Positions 1 to 6,528 of a stretch of 8,028 bases of DNA are shown in pieces. How positions within the stretch are numbered: position 1 is the stretch's first letter; every line of letters begins with the position of its first letter. Position numbers and translations under genes: made by a program. Location: NCBI GenBank assembly GCA_005882155.1, contig VBCQ01000020.1:1-8028 (forward strand), read 5' to 3'. The notes under the pieces were generated by a model. It did no database searches and was not told where the DNA came from. It was given only the letters and a program-made list of their open reading frames with translations. This stretch comes from Betaproteobacteria bacterium (lineage in GTDB: Bacteria > Pseudomonadota > Gammaproteobacteria > Burkholderiales > Burkholderiaceae_C).

Positions 1-396
1 GCCGACCATGACGACCAGCACCGGTCGTGCGGGGCCGGTCGCGAGCACGCGGTGACGCGCGCCGATCAGCGCGACCCAGCGGTCGGTGCCGAGCCGGTTC
101 GGATGGTCGTAGCCGTTGGTCACGCCGGCCGCGTGCGCCGACGGCACGACCCAGCGCGGCGCGATGTCCCAGATCTCCATCTGCTCTTCGACGCGCCGCT
201 TGACGCCTTCGCCGGCGACGATGCTGCCGAGCATGCTGCCCGGCGCGCTCAGGCCTTTCCACTCGGTCTCGGCGAGGTCGTCGATGGTCTCGAGGAACAC
301 CGCACCATGCGTGAGGAGCGCCGCGCCCGGCTGCGGTGACGCGTACTGCGCCCACTTGAGCCGCGTGTTGCCGACGTCGACCGCGAGGAAGCTCAT
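1..396 (-). CDS. coaX: Type III pantothenate kinase CoaX (C-terminus beyond window)
   Basis: CoaX phosphorylates pantothenate to 4'-phosphopantothenate with ATP, the first committed step of coenzyme A synthesis, in the cytoplasm. The 132 visible residues begin MSFLAVDVGNTRLKWAQY, with the acidic D7-x-G9-N10-T11 phosphate-binding motif of the ASKHA fold at the extreme N-terminus. Residues 95-114 carry the family signature NGYDHPNRLGTDRWVALIGA, in which D105 corresponds to the catalytic aspartate of the GxDR motif. The family is usually about 250-260 residues, so roughly half the gene lies off the left edge. The start at 396 is chosen because the motif begins only six residues later. The Shine-Dalgarno is weak (GAAAAG a few bases upstream). 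The gene lies 19 bp after the upstream minus-strand gene and is probably co-transcribed with it. In Bordetella the orthologue is known as Baf. Identification rests on motifs and is firm. Confidence 0.93.
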   Translation of the reverse strand, partial: MSFLAVDVGNTRLKWAQYASPQPGAALLTHGAVFLETIDDLAETEWKGLSAPGSMLGSIVAGEGVKRRVEEQMEIWDIAPRWVVPSAHAAGVTNGYDHPNRLGTDRWVALIGARHRVLATGPARPVLVVMVG

Positions 397-415
397 CGCC
401 GCTTTTCAGCTGGCT

Positions 416-1078
416 TCAAAGCGCCGCCGGCGCCGTGTCGGCGCGCGTGCTCAGCAATTGCTGCACGCGACGCAAGGTCTGCTGCGACGCGAGCGAGCGG
501 TAGGGCTTGATGATGCGCGCCTCGACCTCGTCGATCAGGTTCGCGAGCTCGGCCCGCGTGCGTGCGCGCTTCAGTCGCAGCAAGGTCAGTGACCCGGCGA
601 GCGGCGCTTCGGCGCGCACCGCGCGAATCAGGATGCCGCGCGCTTCTTCGAGCGGCTTGTCGACCGGCGCGCCGTCGTGCGCTTCGCCGTCTTCGAGCAC
701 CGACATCGACACGCCGAGCACCGAATCGTTCAGCACCGATTCAGGCTGCAAGGTGCGCGACGGCGGCAGCACCGACTCGGCTGTGTCGTCGACGGCCTCG
801 AGCGGAATGTCGATATGGACGGCACCGGGCGCCGCCGGCGGCACGACGTTCATCGAGACGGTCGGCTGCGGCAGCAGGATCAGGCCCAACGCGATCAACT
901 CGTCGAAGCAGTTATCGGGGACGCCGGCCTGCGCGGCGAGGCGTCGCACTTCGTCGGCATTGCGGCGGCCGTCGACGAGCAGCAGCACGGTGCGGTGGCG
1001 CTGACTGACGCGGCGCTGGCGGTTGCTCAGCTCGGTCTGTCCGTCCGGGGTTTTGACGGGGATCAGAGGCATGGCCAC
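416..1078 (-). CDS. Conserved hypothetical protein with winged-helix-like N-terminus, upstream of coaX
   Basis: I do not recognise a named family. The 220-residue product begins (V)AMPLIPVKTPDG. Residues 27-67 (RHRTVLLLVDGRRNADEV through ELIALGLI) have the pattern of a small winged-helix-like module: a hydrophobic helix, 'VDGRR', a second helix, and a closing 'LxxLGLI'. Residues about 68-130 are rich in Pro, Ser, Val and acidic residues and look disordered. The last 80 residues are predicted helical and Arg-rich (LTLLRLKRARTRAELANLID). No signal peptide or membrane segment is visible. The frame is open upstream to an ATG at 1216, but that 46-residue extension is Arg/Ser/Pro-rich and low in complexity. 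The GTG at 1078 has AAGGAG six bases upstream (1085-1090), so it is preferred; an in-frame ATG at 1072 is the alternative. It precedes coaX in an apparent two-gene operon, but nothing in it suggests a role in CoA synthesis. Confidence 0.75.
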   Translation of the reverse strand: MAMPLIPVKTPDGQTELSNRQRRVSQRHRTVLLLVDGRRNADEVRRLAAQAGVPDNCFDELIALGLILLPQPTVSMNVVPPAAPGAVHIDIPLEAVDDTAESVLPPSRTLQPESVLNDSVLGVSMSVLEDGEAHDGAPVDKPLEEARGILIRAVRAEAPLAGSLTLLRLKRARTRAELANLIDEVEARIIKPYRSLASQQTLRRVQQLLSTRADTAPAAL

Positions 1079-1084
1079 GGATTG

Positions 1085-1090
1085 CTCCTT
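1085..1090 (-). promoter_or_regulatory. Shine-Dalgarno AAGGAG deciding the GTG start at 1078
   Basis: On the minus strand AAGGAG is followed by CAATCC and then GTG GCC ATG. The spacing is 6 bases to the GTG and 12 to the ATG, which favours GTG initiation and excludes the longer open frame starting at 1216. Confidence 0.65.
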
Positions 1091-1257
1091 CGTTCTTCGG
1101 CAAGGACGCGAGGGCGGGGTGATGCCCAGCGTTTGCCGTGTCCCAACGGCCGCGATTGTGACGTGAAACGGCGCGGCGCGAGAGCGCGCAGCGGAAGATG
1201 GCTTCCGATCCGCCAACTGTGGCCGGTCGCCGCAGCGCGTTTCGGCGATACACTCGC

Positions 1258-1277
1258 AATTGACGTATACGTCAATT
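1258..1277. promoter_or_regulatory. Perfect 20-bp palindrome, probable operator of icmF
   Basis: AATTGACGTATACGTCAATT is identical to its reverse complement over all 20 bases. It ends 19 bp before the icmF ATG, in the divergent region between icmF and the minus-strand hypothetical gene. It is clearly A/T-richer than its surroundings. A gapless perfect palindrome of this length suits a dimeric repressor or activator (TetR or MerR type). From memory, the TTGACGT..ACGTCAA arrangement resembles sites described for LiuR-type MerR regulators of branched-chain acid and acyl-CoA catabolism; that match is an inference and was not checked. A weak -10-like TACACT at 1250-1255 lies immediately upstream, so a bound protein would cover the predicted transcription start. 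No regulator gene adjoins it in the window. Confidence 0.6.
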
Positions 1278-1296
1278 AGCCTGCTGGAGACACCGC

Positions 1297-4200
1297 ATGA
1301 CCGACCTGTCCGCCGAATTCAAGGCCCTGGCCGAGTACCGCCCGACGAACAAGGTCCGCTTCGTCACTGCGGCCTCGCTGTTCGACGGCCACGACGCGGC
1401 GATCAACATCATGCGGCGCATCCTCCAAGGCATGGGCGCCGAAGTGATCCACCTCGGGCACAACCGCTCGGTCGACGAGGTGGTGACGGCAGCGCTGCAG
1501 GAAGATGCGCAGGGCATCGCGATCAGCTCGTATCAAGGCGGCCACGTCGAATACTTCAAGTACATGGTCGACCTGCTGAAGCGCCGCGGCGGCGAACACA
1601 TCCAGGTCTTCGGCGGCGGCGGCGGCGTCATCGTTCCGGCCGAGATCGCCGAGTTGCAAGGCTATGGCGTCGCGCGCATCTACAGCCCGGAAGACGGCCA
1701 GCGCATGGGCCTCGCCGGAATGATCGGCGAGATGGTGATGAGGGGAGATGTGGACCTGTCGGGGTATGCGCCCAAGGACCTGGCCGCGATTCAGGGCCGC
1801 GAGGAGACGCACTGGCGCGCGCTGGCGCAACTGGTCACCGCGCTCGAGAACGGCAAGGTCTCCGATGGATTGAAGACCGCGCTGCACGCGGCGGGGAAAA
1901 AGGCGAAGACCCCCGTGCTCGGCATCACCGGCACCGGCGGCGCGGGCAAGTCGTCGCTGACCGACGAGCTGATTCGCCGCCTGCGTCTCGATCAGGGCGA
2001 CCGCCTGCACATCGCGGTGATTTCGATCGACCCGTCGCGGCGCAAGAGCGGCGGTGCGCTGCTCGGTGACCGCATCCGCATGAACGCGATCGGTCCGTGG
2101 AGCCAGGCTTCGCGCGTCTTCATGCGCAGCCTCGCCACCCGCGACTTCGGCAGCGAGGTGAGCCAGGCGCTGCCCGACGTGCTCGCCGCATGCAAGGCGG
2201 CCGGATTCGACCTGGTCATCGTCGAGACCTCGGGCATCGGCCAGGGCGACGCGGCAATCGTGCCGCTGGTGGACGTTCCGATGTACGTGATGACGCCCGA
2301 GTTCGGCGCCGCAACGCAGCTCGAGAAGATCGACATGCTCGACTTCGCCGAGTTCGTTGCAATCAACAAGTTCGACCGCAAGGGAGCGGCCGACGCGCTG
2401 CGCGACGTGTCCAAGCAAGTCCAGCGCAACAGGGAAGCGTGGGGCAAGCGGCCCGACGAGATGCCGGTGTTCGGCACGATGGCGAGCCGCTTCAACGACG
2501 ACGGCGTGACCGCGCTGTACCAGGCGCTGCTGCCGCGCCTCGCCGAGCTCGGCCTGCCACTGTCCGACAGCAAGCTGCCGAAGGTCGAGACGCGCCACAG
2601 CACGCACCAGGTGCCGATCGTCCCCGGCGCGCGGGTACGCTATCTGGCCGAGATCGCCGACACGGTGCGCGGCTACAAGCAGCGCGCGCGGGCTCAGGCG
2701 CGGCTCGCGCGCGAGATCCAGCAGCTGCGCGAAAGCGGCCGCATGCTCAAAGAGGCGATCCCCGACAAGTTCAAGGCCGTCGACGCGGTGAGCGAGCTCG
2801 CCGCCGCACGCGAAGCCAAGCTCGAGCCGGGCGCGAAGAAGCTGCTCGCGATGTGGCCGCAGATGCAACAGTCCTACGCCGGCGACGAGTACGTCGTGAA
2901 GATCCGCGACCGCGAGATCCGCACCGCGCTGACGACGCAGTCGCTGTCGGGCACGAAGATTCGCAAGGTCGCGCTGCCGCAATACGAAGACCACGGCGAG
3001 ATCCTCAAGTGGCTGCTGCTCGACAACGTGCCGGGCAGCTTCCCGTACACCGCCGGCACCTTCGCGTTCAAGCGCGAGGGCGAAGACCCGACGCGGATGT
3101 TCGCCGGCGAAGGCGATGCGTTTCGCACCAACAAGCGCTTCAAATTGCTCTCCGCCGGGATGGACGCGAAGCGCCTGAGCACCGCGTTCGACTCGGTCAC
3201 CCTCTACGGCAACGACCCCGATCTGCGCCCCGACATTTACGGCAAGGTCGGCAACTCGGGCGTCAGTATCGCGACGCTCGACGACATGGAAGTGCTGTAC
3301 GGCGGCTTCGACCTGTGCAGCCCGAGCACGTCGGTGTCGATGACGATCAACGGCCCGGCGCCGACGATCCTCGCGATGTTCATGAACACCGCGATCGACC
3401 AGCAAACGACCAAATTCAAGGCCGACAACGGCCGCGAGCCGACCGACAACGAGGCGCAGAAGATCGCGGCGTGGGTCAAGCAGAACGTGCGCGGCACCGT
3501 CCAGGCCGACATCCTGAAGGAAGACCAGGGTCAGAACACCTGCATCTTCTCGACCGAGTTTTCGCTGAAGGTGATGGGCGACATCGCCGAGTACTTCGTG
3601 CACCACCAGGTGCGCAATTTCTATTCGGTGAGCATCAGCGGCTATCACATCGCCGAGGCCGGTGCGAACCCCATTTCGCAGCTCGCGTTCACGCTGTCGA
3701 ACGGCTTCACCTTCGTCGAGGCGTACCTCGCGCGCGGCATGCACATCGACGACTTCGCGCCGAACCTGTCGTTCTTCTTCAGCAATGGCATGGACCCCGA
3801 GTACAGCGTGCTCGGCCGCGTCGCGCGGCGCATCTGGTCGGTCGCGATGCGCGACAAGTACGGCGCCAACGAGCGCAGCCAGAAGCTCAAGTACCACGTG
3901 CAGACGAGCGGTCGCTCATTGCACGCCCAGGAGATCCAGTTCAACGACATCCGCACGACCTTGCAGGCGCTGATCGCGATCTACGACAACTGCAACTCGC
4001 TGCACACCAACGCGTTCGACGAGGCGATCACGACGCCCACCGAAGACAGCGTGCGCCGCGCGATGGCGATCCAGCTGATCATCAACCGCGAGTGGGGCCT
4101 GGCGAAGAACGAGAACCCGAACCAGGGCGCATTCATCATCGACGAGCTGACCGAGCTCGTGGAGGAAGCGGTACTGAAGGAGTTCGAGACGATCGCCGAG

Positions 4201-4590
4201 CGCGGCGGCGTGCTCGGCGCGATGGAGACCGGCTACCAGCGCAGCAAGATCCAGGAAGAGAGCATGCATTACGAGATGCAGAAGCACACCGGCGAGTACC
4301 CCATCGTCGGCGTCAACACCTTCCGCAACCCGCACGGCGACCCGGTGCTCGACCACATCGAGCTGGCCCGCTCGACCGACGAAGAAAAGCAGTCGCAGTT
4401 GAAGCGCCTCGCGGACTTCCAGGCGCGCCACGCGAATGAAGCACCCGCCATGCTGCAGCGGCTGCAGCAGGCGGTGATCGACAACCGCAACGTGTTCGAG
4501 GTGCTGATGGACGCGGTGCGGGTGTGCTCGCTCGGGCAGATCACCAATGCGCTGTTCGAGGTCGGCGGACAGTACCGGCGCAGCATGTGA
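1297..4590 (+). CDS. icmF: Fused isobutyryl-CoA mutase IcmF (B12 domain, G-protein chaperone, mutase)
   Basis: Adenosylcobalamin-dependent enzyme interconverting isobutyryl-CoA and n-butyryl-CoA; some family members also act slowly on isovaleryl/pivalyl-CoA. The product has 1097 residues, matching the known family length. Residues about 15-150 are the B12-binding domain: D30-G-H32-D gives the axial His ligand, followed by SSYQGG at 77-82 and a five-glycine run at 106-110. Residues about 205-415 are the MeaI/MeaB-type GTPase chaperone: Walker A GTGGAGKS at 212-219, DPSRRKSGG from 245, ETSGIGQGD at 310-318, NKFD at 357-360. After a helical linker, the TIM-barrel mutase domain begins near 560. 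F602 (in MFAGEG) and Q746 (in GQNTC) align with the Phe/Gln pocket pair that separates isobutyryl-CoA mutases from methylmalonyl-CoA mutase (Tyr/Arg). The ATG is preceded by TGGAG at 1285-1289, seven bases upstream. All motifs are intact. Control is probably through the palindrome upstream. Confidence 0.96.
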   Translation: MTDLSAEFKALAEYRPTNKVRFVTAASLFDGHDAAINIMRRILQGMGAEVIHLGHNRSVDEVVTAALQEDAQGIAISSYQGGHVEYFKYMVDLLKRRGGEHIQVFGGGGGVIVPAEIAELQGYGVARIYSPEDGQRMGLAGMIGEMVMRGDVDLSGYAPKDLAAIQGREETHWRALAQLVTALENGKVSDGLKTALHAAGKKAKTPVLGITGTGGAGKSSLTDELIRRLRLDQGDRLHIAVISIDPSRRKSGGALLGDRIRMNAIGPWSQASRVFMRSLATRDFGSEVSQALPDVLAACKAAGFDLVIVETSGIGQGDAAIVPLVDVPMYVMTPEFGAATQLEKIDMLDFAEFVAINKFDRKGAADALRDVSKQVQRNREAWGKRPDEMPVFGTMASRFNDDGVTALYQALLPRLAELGLPLSDSKLPKVETRHSTHQVPIVPGARVRYLAEIADTVRGYKQRARAQARLAREIQQLRESGRMLKEAIPDKFKAVDAVSELAAAREAKLEPGAKKLLAMWPQMQQSYAGDEYVVKIRDREIRTALTTQSLSGTKIRKVALPQYEDHGEILKWLLLDNVPGSFPYTAGTFAFKREGEDPTRMFAGEGDAFRTNKRFKLLSAGMDAKRLSTAFDSVTLYGNDPDLRPDIYGKVGNSGVSIATLDDMEVLYGGFDLCSPSTSVSMTINGPAPTILAMFMNTAIDQQTTKFKADNGREPTDNEAQKIAAWVKQNVRGTVQADILKEDQGQNTCIFSTEFSLKVMGDIAEYFVHHQVRNFYSVSISGYHIAEAGANPISQLAFTLSNGFTFVEAYLARGMHIDDFAPNLSFFFSNGMDPEYSVLGRVARRIWSVAMRDKYGANERSQKLKYHVQTSGRSLHAQEIQFNDIRTTLQALIAIYDNCNSLHTNAFDEAITTPTEDSVRRAMAIQLIINREWGLAKNENPNQGAFIIDELTELVEEAVLKEFETIAERGGVLGAMETGYQRSKIQEESMHYEMQKHTGEYPIVGVNTFRNPHGDPVLDHIELARSTDEEKQSQLKRLADFQARHANEAPAMLQRLQQAVIDNRNVFEVLMDAVRVCSLGQITNALFEVGGQYRRSM

Positions 4591-4655
4591 GTTGGCGCCT
4601 AGGCGACTGCCGGCGTGCCGAATCGGCGATAGCCTCCGCTCATGTCAATTCGATC

Positions 4656-4660
4656 GGAGA
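4656..4660 (+). promoter_or_regulatory. Shine-Dalgarno GGAGA deciding the SDR start at 4666
   Basis: GGAGA lies five bases before the ATG at 4666. The open frame also has an upstream ATG at 4642, but that would put this site inside the coding region and add eight residues (MSIRSETS) with no counterpart in related reductases, so the shorter start is chosen. Confidence 0.6.
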
Positions 4661-4665
4661 CTTCG

Positions 4666-5430
4666 ATGAACGACCTCTTTTCCCTGAAGGGCCGCACCGC
4701 GCTCGTCACCGGTGGGTCGCGCGGCATCGGCCGGATGATCGCGGCGGGCTTCCTGGCAGCCGGCGCGCGCGTCTACATCTCGGCGCGCAAGGCCGATGCC
4801 TGCAACCAGACGGCGGCCGAGCTGAATGAGATCGGCCCTTGCTTCTCGCTGCCTGCCGACGTGTCGACCGTCGAAGGCGCGCATGCGCTCGCCGCGGCCT
4901 ATGCGCAGCGCGAGCCGCAGCTCGACATCCTCGTCAACAACGCCGGCGCCGCGTGGGGCGCGCCGTTCGACGAGTTTCCCGAGAAGGGCTGGGACAAGGT
5001 CGTCGACTTGAACCTGAAGGCACCGTTCTTCCTCACGCAGGCGCTGACGCCGCAACTGCGCAAGGCGGCCGAGCTGCGGCCGGCGAAGGTGATCCACATC
5101 GCGTCGATCGACGGCATTTCGATCAACCCGCAAGAGACCTACTCGTATGCTGCGAGCAAGGCCGGCTTGATCCATCTGACGCAACGGATGGCGCTGCGTC
5201 TGATCCAGGACAACATCGTCGTCAGCGCGATCGCGCCCGGTGCTTTCGCGTCGGACATGAATCGCGACGCGCGCGACCATGGCACCGAAGTCGCCGCGCG
5301 CGTGCCGGCCGGTCGCATCGGGCAGGACGAAGACATGGCCGGCGCCGCGATCTACCTCGCGTCGCGCGCCGGCGATTACGTGGTCGGCGCGACGCTCGTC
5401 GTCGACGGCGGCGTGTCGTTCGCGCGCTGA
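4666..5430 (+). CDS. Short-chain dehydrogenase/reductase, RhlG-like 3-oxoacyl reductase
   Basis: Classical SDR of 254 residues, probably an NADPH-dependent reductase of 3-oxoacyl thioesters. The Rossmann cofactor motif TGGSRGIG is at residues 15-22, and R19 in this turn often accompanies NADPH preference. NNAG follows at 91-94. The catalytic set is N-terminal S147 (IASIDG) with Y161-x-x-x-K165 (YAASK). The C-terminus ends LVVDGGVSFAR, typical of the family. The opening MNDLFSLKGRTALVTGGSRG and the stretch around LVNNAGAAWGAPFDEFPEKG resemble Pseudomonas RhlG, a beta-ketoacyl reductase; the true substrate cannot be read from sequence. It begins 75 bp after icmF in the same direction, so co-transcription is possible, but no obvious terminator or promoter settles the point. 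It ends six bases before the convergent LysR gene. Confidence 0.85.
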   Translation: MNDLFSLKGRTALVTGGSRGIGRMIAAGFLAAGARVYISARKADACNQTAAELNEIGPCFSLPADVSTVEGAHALAAAYAQREPQLDILVNNAGAAWGAPFDEFPEKGWDKVVDLNLKAPFFLTQALTPQLRKAAELRPAKVIHIASIDGISINPQETYSYAASKAGLIHLTQRMALRLIQDNIVVSAIAPGAFASDMNRDARDHGTEVAARVPAGRIGQDEDMAGAAIYLASRAGDYVVGATLVVDGGVSFAR

Positions 5431-5436
5431 TTCAGA

Positions 5437-6331
5437 TCACGCCGGCGCAGGCCAGTCGAACGACCCGCTGAGCACCGGCTGCTCGCGCAGCCGCGCGACG
5501 GCAAAGTCGACGAAAGCCTTGACCTTCGCCGGCGCCTTGCGGCCGTCCGCGTAGACGATCTGCACCGGGATCGGCGGCGGCTCGTGGTCGGCGAGCACGA
5601 TGCGCAATCGCCCGGCCTGCACATCGCCTGCCACCTGGTACGACAGCGCGCGCGCCAGGCCGCGGCCGGCGAGCGCGGCGGCGATGCCCATCTCGCCGCT
5701 GTTGGCCGTCAACTGCATGCAGCGCCCATGGCGCGGTCGCGCCGCCGCTGATTGCGAAGCCGATCGCCGCATGCGCATCGAGATCGCTTGGCGCTCGCGG
5801 CACGCCGTGGGCCGCCAGATACTCGGGCGACGCGACGATGACGCGCCGCACATGCCCGACGCGCACGGCGGTCAGGCCCGAGTCGGGCAGATGGGCAATT
5901 CGCACCGCGACATCGAAACCCTCGTCGAGCAGGCTCACGATGTGGTCGACGAAATAGGTGCGCGCGCCGACCTGCGGGTGCTGCGCCAGAAAGTCGAGCA
6001 CGACGGGGGTCACATGCAGGCGGCCGAACATCTGCGGCGCGGTGATCGCGAGCTGGCCTTGCGGCGCTTCGTACGCGCCGCTCGCGGAGGCTTCGGCCTC
6101 GGCGATGTCGGCGAGGATGCGCTTGCAATCGGCATGGAAGCGTTCGCCGACCTCGGTCAGCGACACCGAGCGCGTGCTGCGCCGAAGCAGCTGCGCGCCG
6201 ACATGCTCTTCGAGCGCGACGATCGCGCGGGTCACTGCCGGCGGCGACAGCCCGAGCTGCCGCGCCGCCGGCGCGAAGCCGCGCGAGTCGGCCACCGTCA
6301 CGAAAATCCGCATCCCTTCGAGTCGATCCAT
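5437..6331 (-). pseudogene. LysR-family transcriptional regulator, frameshifted in the effector domain
   Basis: The N-terminal part reads MDRLEGMRIFVTVADSRGFA, a LysR winged helix-turn-helix at residues about 18-40 (GFAPAARQLGLSPPAVTRAI) followed by the linker helix and LLRRSTRSVSLTEVGERF. The effector-binding domain continues to W202 (codon 5728-5726). After that the same frame becomes an Arg-rich shadow ending at 5432, while the next frame carries the expected continuation: QLTANSGEMGIAAALAGRGL, then LSYQVAGDVQAGRLRIVL, then VDFAVARLR, ending at the stop 5437-5439. The switch lies near 5713-5725 and is equivalent to +1. About 10-14 residues usually found between the conserved Trp and the LxxN strand are also absent. 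The start at 6331 gives the normal family N-terminus; an open extension to 6445 runs through an inverted repeat and is not used. Divergent placement suggests it regulated the GST operon. It is either a true lesion or a sequence error. Confidence 0.8.
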
Positions 6332-6347
6332 CGCGGCATTCCACGGA

Positions 6348-6500
6348 CCCGTGACCCTGGAATCGGGAGCGAGGGACGCGCGAGACGGGGTGCGATGCAA
6401 GGCGCGAAGCGCAGCGATGCCGCGTGGCATCGCGAGCATTCGCAACGCAGCAGCGTGCCCCGTATCGCGCGGACAGCGCTTCCGATTCCAGGGTCACGGG
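6348..6500. repeat. 153-bp fold-back inverted repeat, MITE-like or structured-RNA element
   Basis: The two ends are complementary: 6348-6371 pairs with 6477-6500 over 24 positions (23 Watson-Crick, one G/T at 6367/6481). In the same register 6377-6390 pairs with 6458-6471 (13 of 14), and 6391-6398 with 6450-6457 (five Watson-Crick, two G/T). Further in, 6404-6408 pairs with 6439-6443, and the apex is a perfect 8-bp stem, GCGATGCC at 6414-6421 with GGCATCGC at 6426-6433, closing a GCGT loop. Symmetry is centred near 6424. The element contains no gene of its own and leaves only 16 bp to the LysR start and 28 bp to the GST start. A short CCAC occurs at 6341-6344 and 6501-6504, but it does not abut the left end exactly, so a target-site duplication is unproven. 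Origin as a miniature transposable element is an inference; an expressed hairpin RNA is the alternative. Confidence 0.8.
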
Positions 6501-6504
6501 CCAC

Positions 6505-6510
6505 TATCGT
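6505..6510 (+). promoter_or_regulatory. Possible -10 element of the GST operon
   Basis: TATCGT sits just outside the right arm of the fold-back repeat and 18 bp before the GST ATG at 6529. The best -35-like hexamer, TTCCGA at 6480-6485, lies inside the right arm with a 19-bp spacer. Both are poor matches to consensus, so this is tentative. If it is real, the leader is very short and part of the promoter comes from the repeat. Confidence 0.2.
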
Positions 6511-6528
6511 CAACCCTCGCTTCGAACA

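Noticed and set aside
1157..1170. Possible second, degenerate copy of the palindrome (TGACGT then AACG)
   Set aside because: Only the left half fits; the right half has few matching bases.
1079..1216. 46-residue N-terminal extension of the gene upstream of coaX
   Set aside because: Low-complexity Arg/Ser/Pro composition, no Shine-Dalgarno at 1216, and a good site places the start at 1078.
1079..1296. Cobalamin riboswitch in the icmF leader
   Set aside because: No B12-box-like sequence is visible, and the predicted leader after the palindrome is too short.
1276..3897. Long minus-strand open frame of 873 codons inside icmF
   Set aside because: It is antisense to icmF, composed mostly of Arg, Ala, Val, His and Asp with no domain, and results from the G/C-rich codon pattern of the real gene. 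The plus-strand 2097-4439 frame is a shadow for the same reason.
4596..4605. CGCCTAGGCG palindrome after icmF as a terminator
   Set aside because: It has no loop and no T-run, so it cannot act as an intrinsic terminator. No other convincing terminator was seen between icmF and the SDR gene.
4644..4650. GTCAATT upstream of the SDR gene, matching one half of the icmF palindrome
   Set aside because: There is no matching second half-site, and a seven-base match can easily occur by chance.
5713..5725. Programmed ribosomal frameshift in the LysR gene
   Set aside because: No slippery run or downstream structure stands out, residues are missing at the junction, and LysR regulators are not known for programmed shifts.
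6332..6445. Upstream extension of the LysR protein to an ATG at 6445
   Set aside because: It would encode the left arm and apex of the inverted repeat, whereas the family N-terminus (MDRLEGMRIF) begins exactly at 6331.
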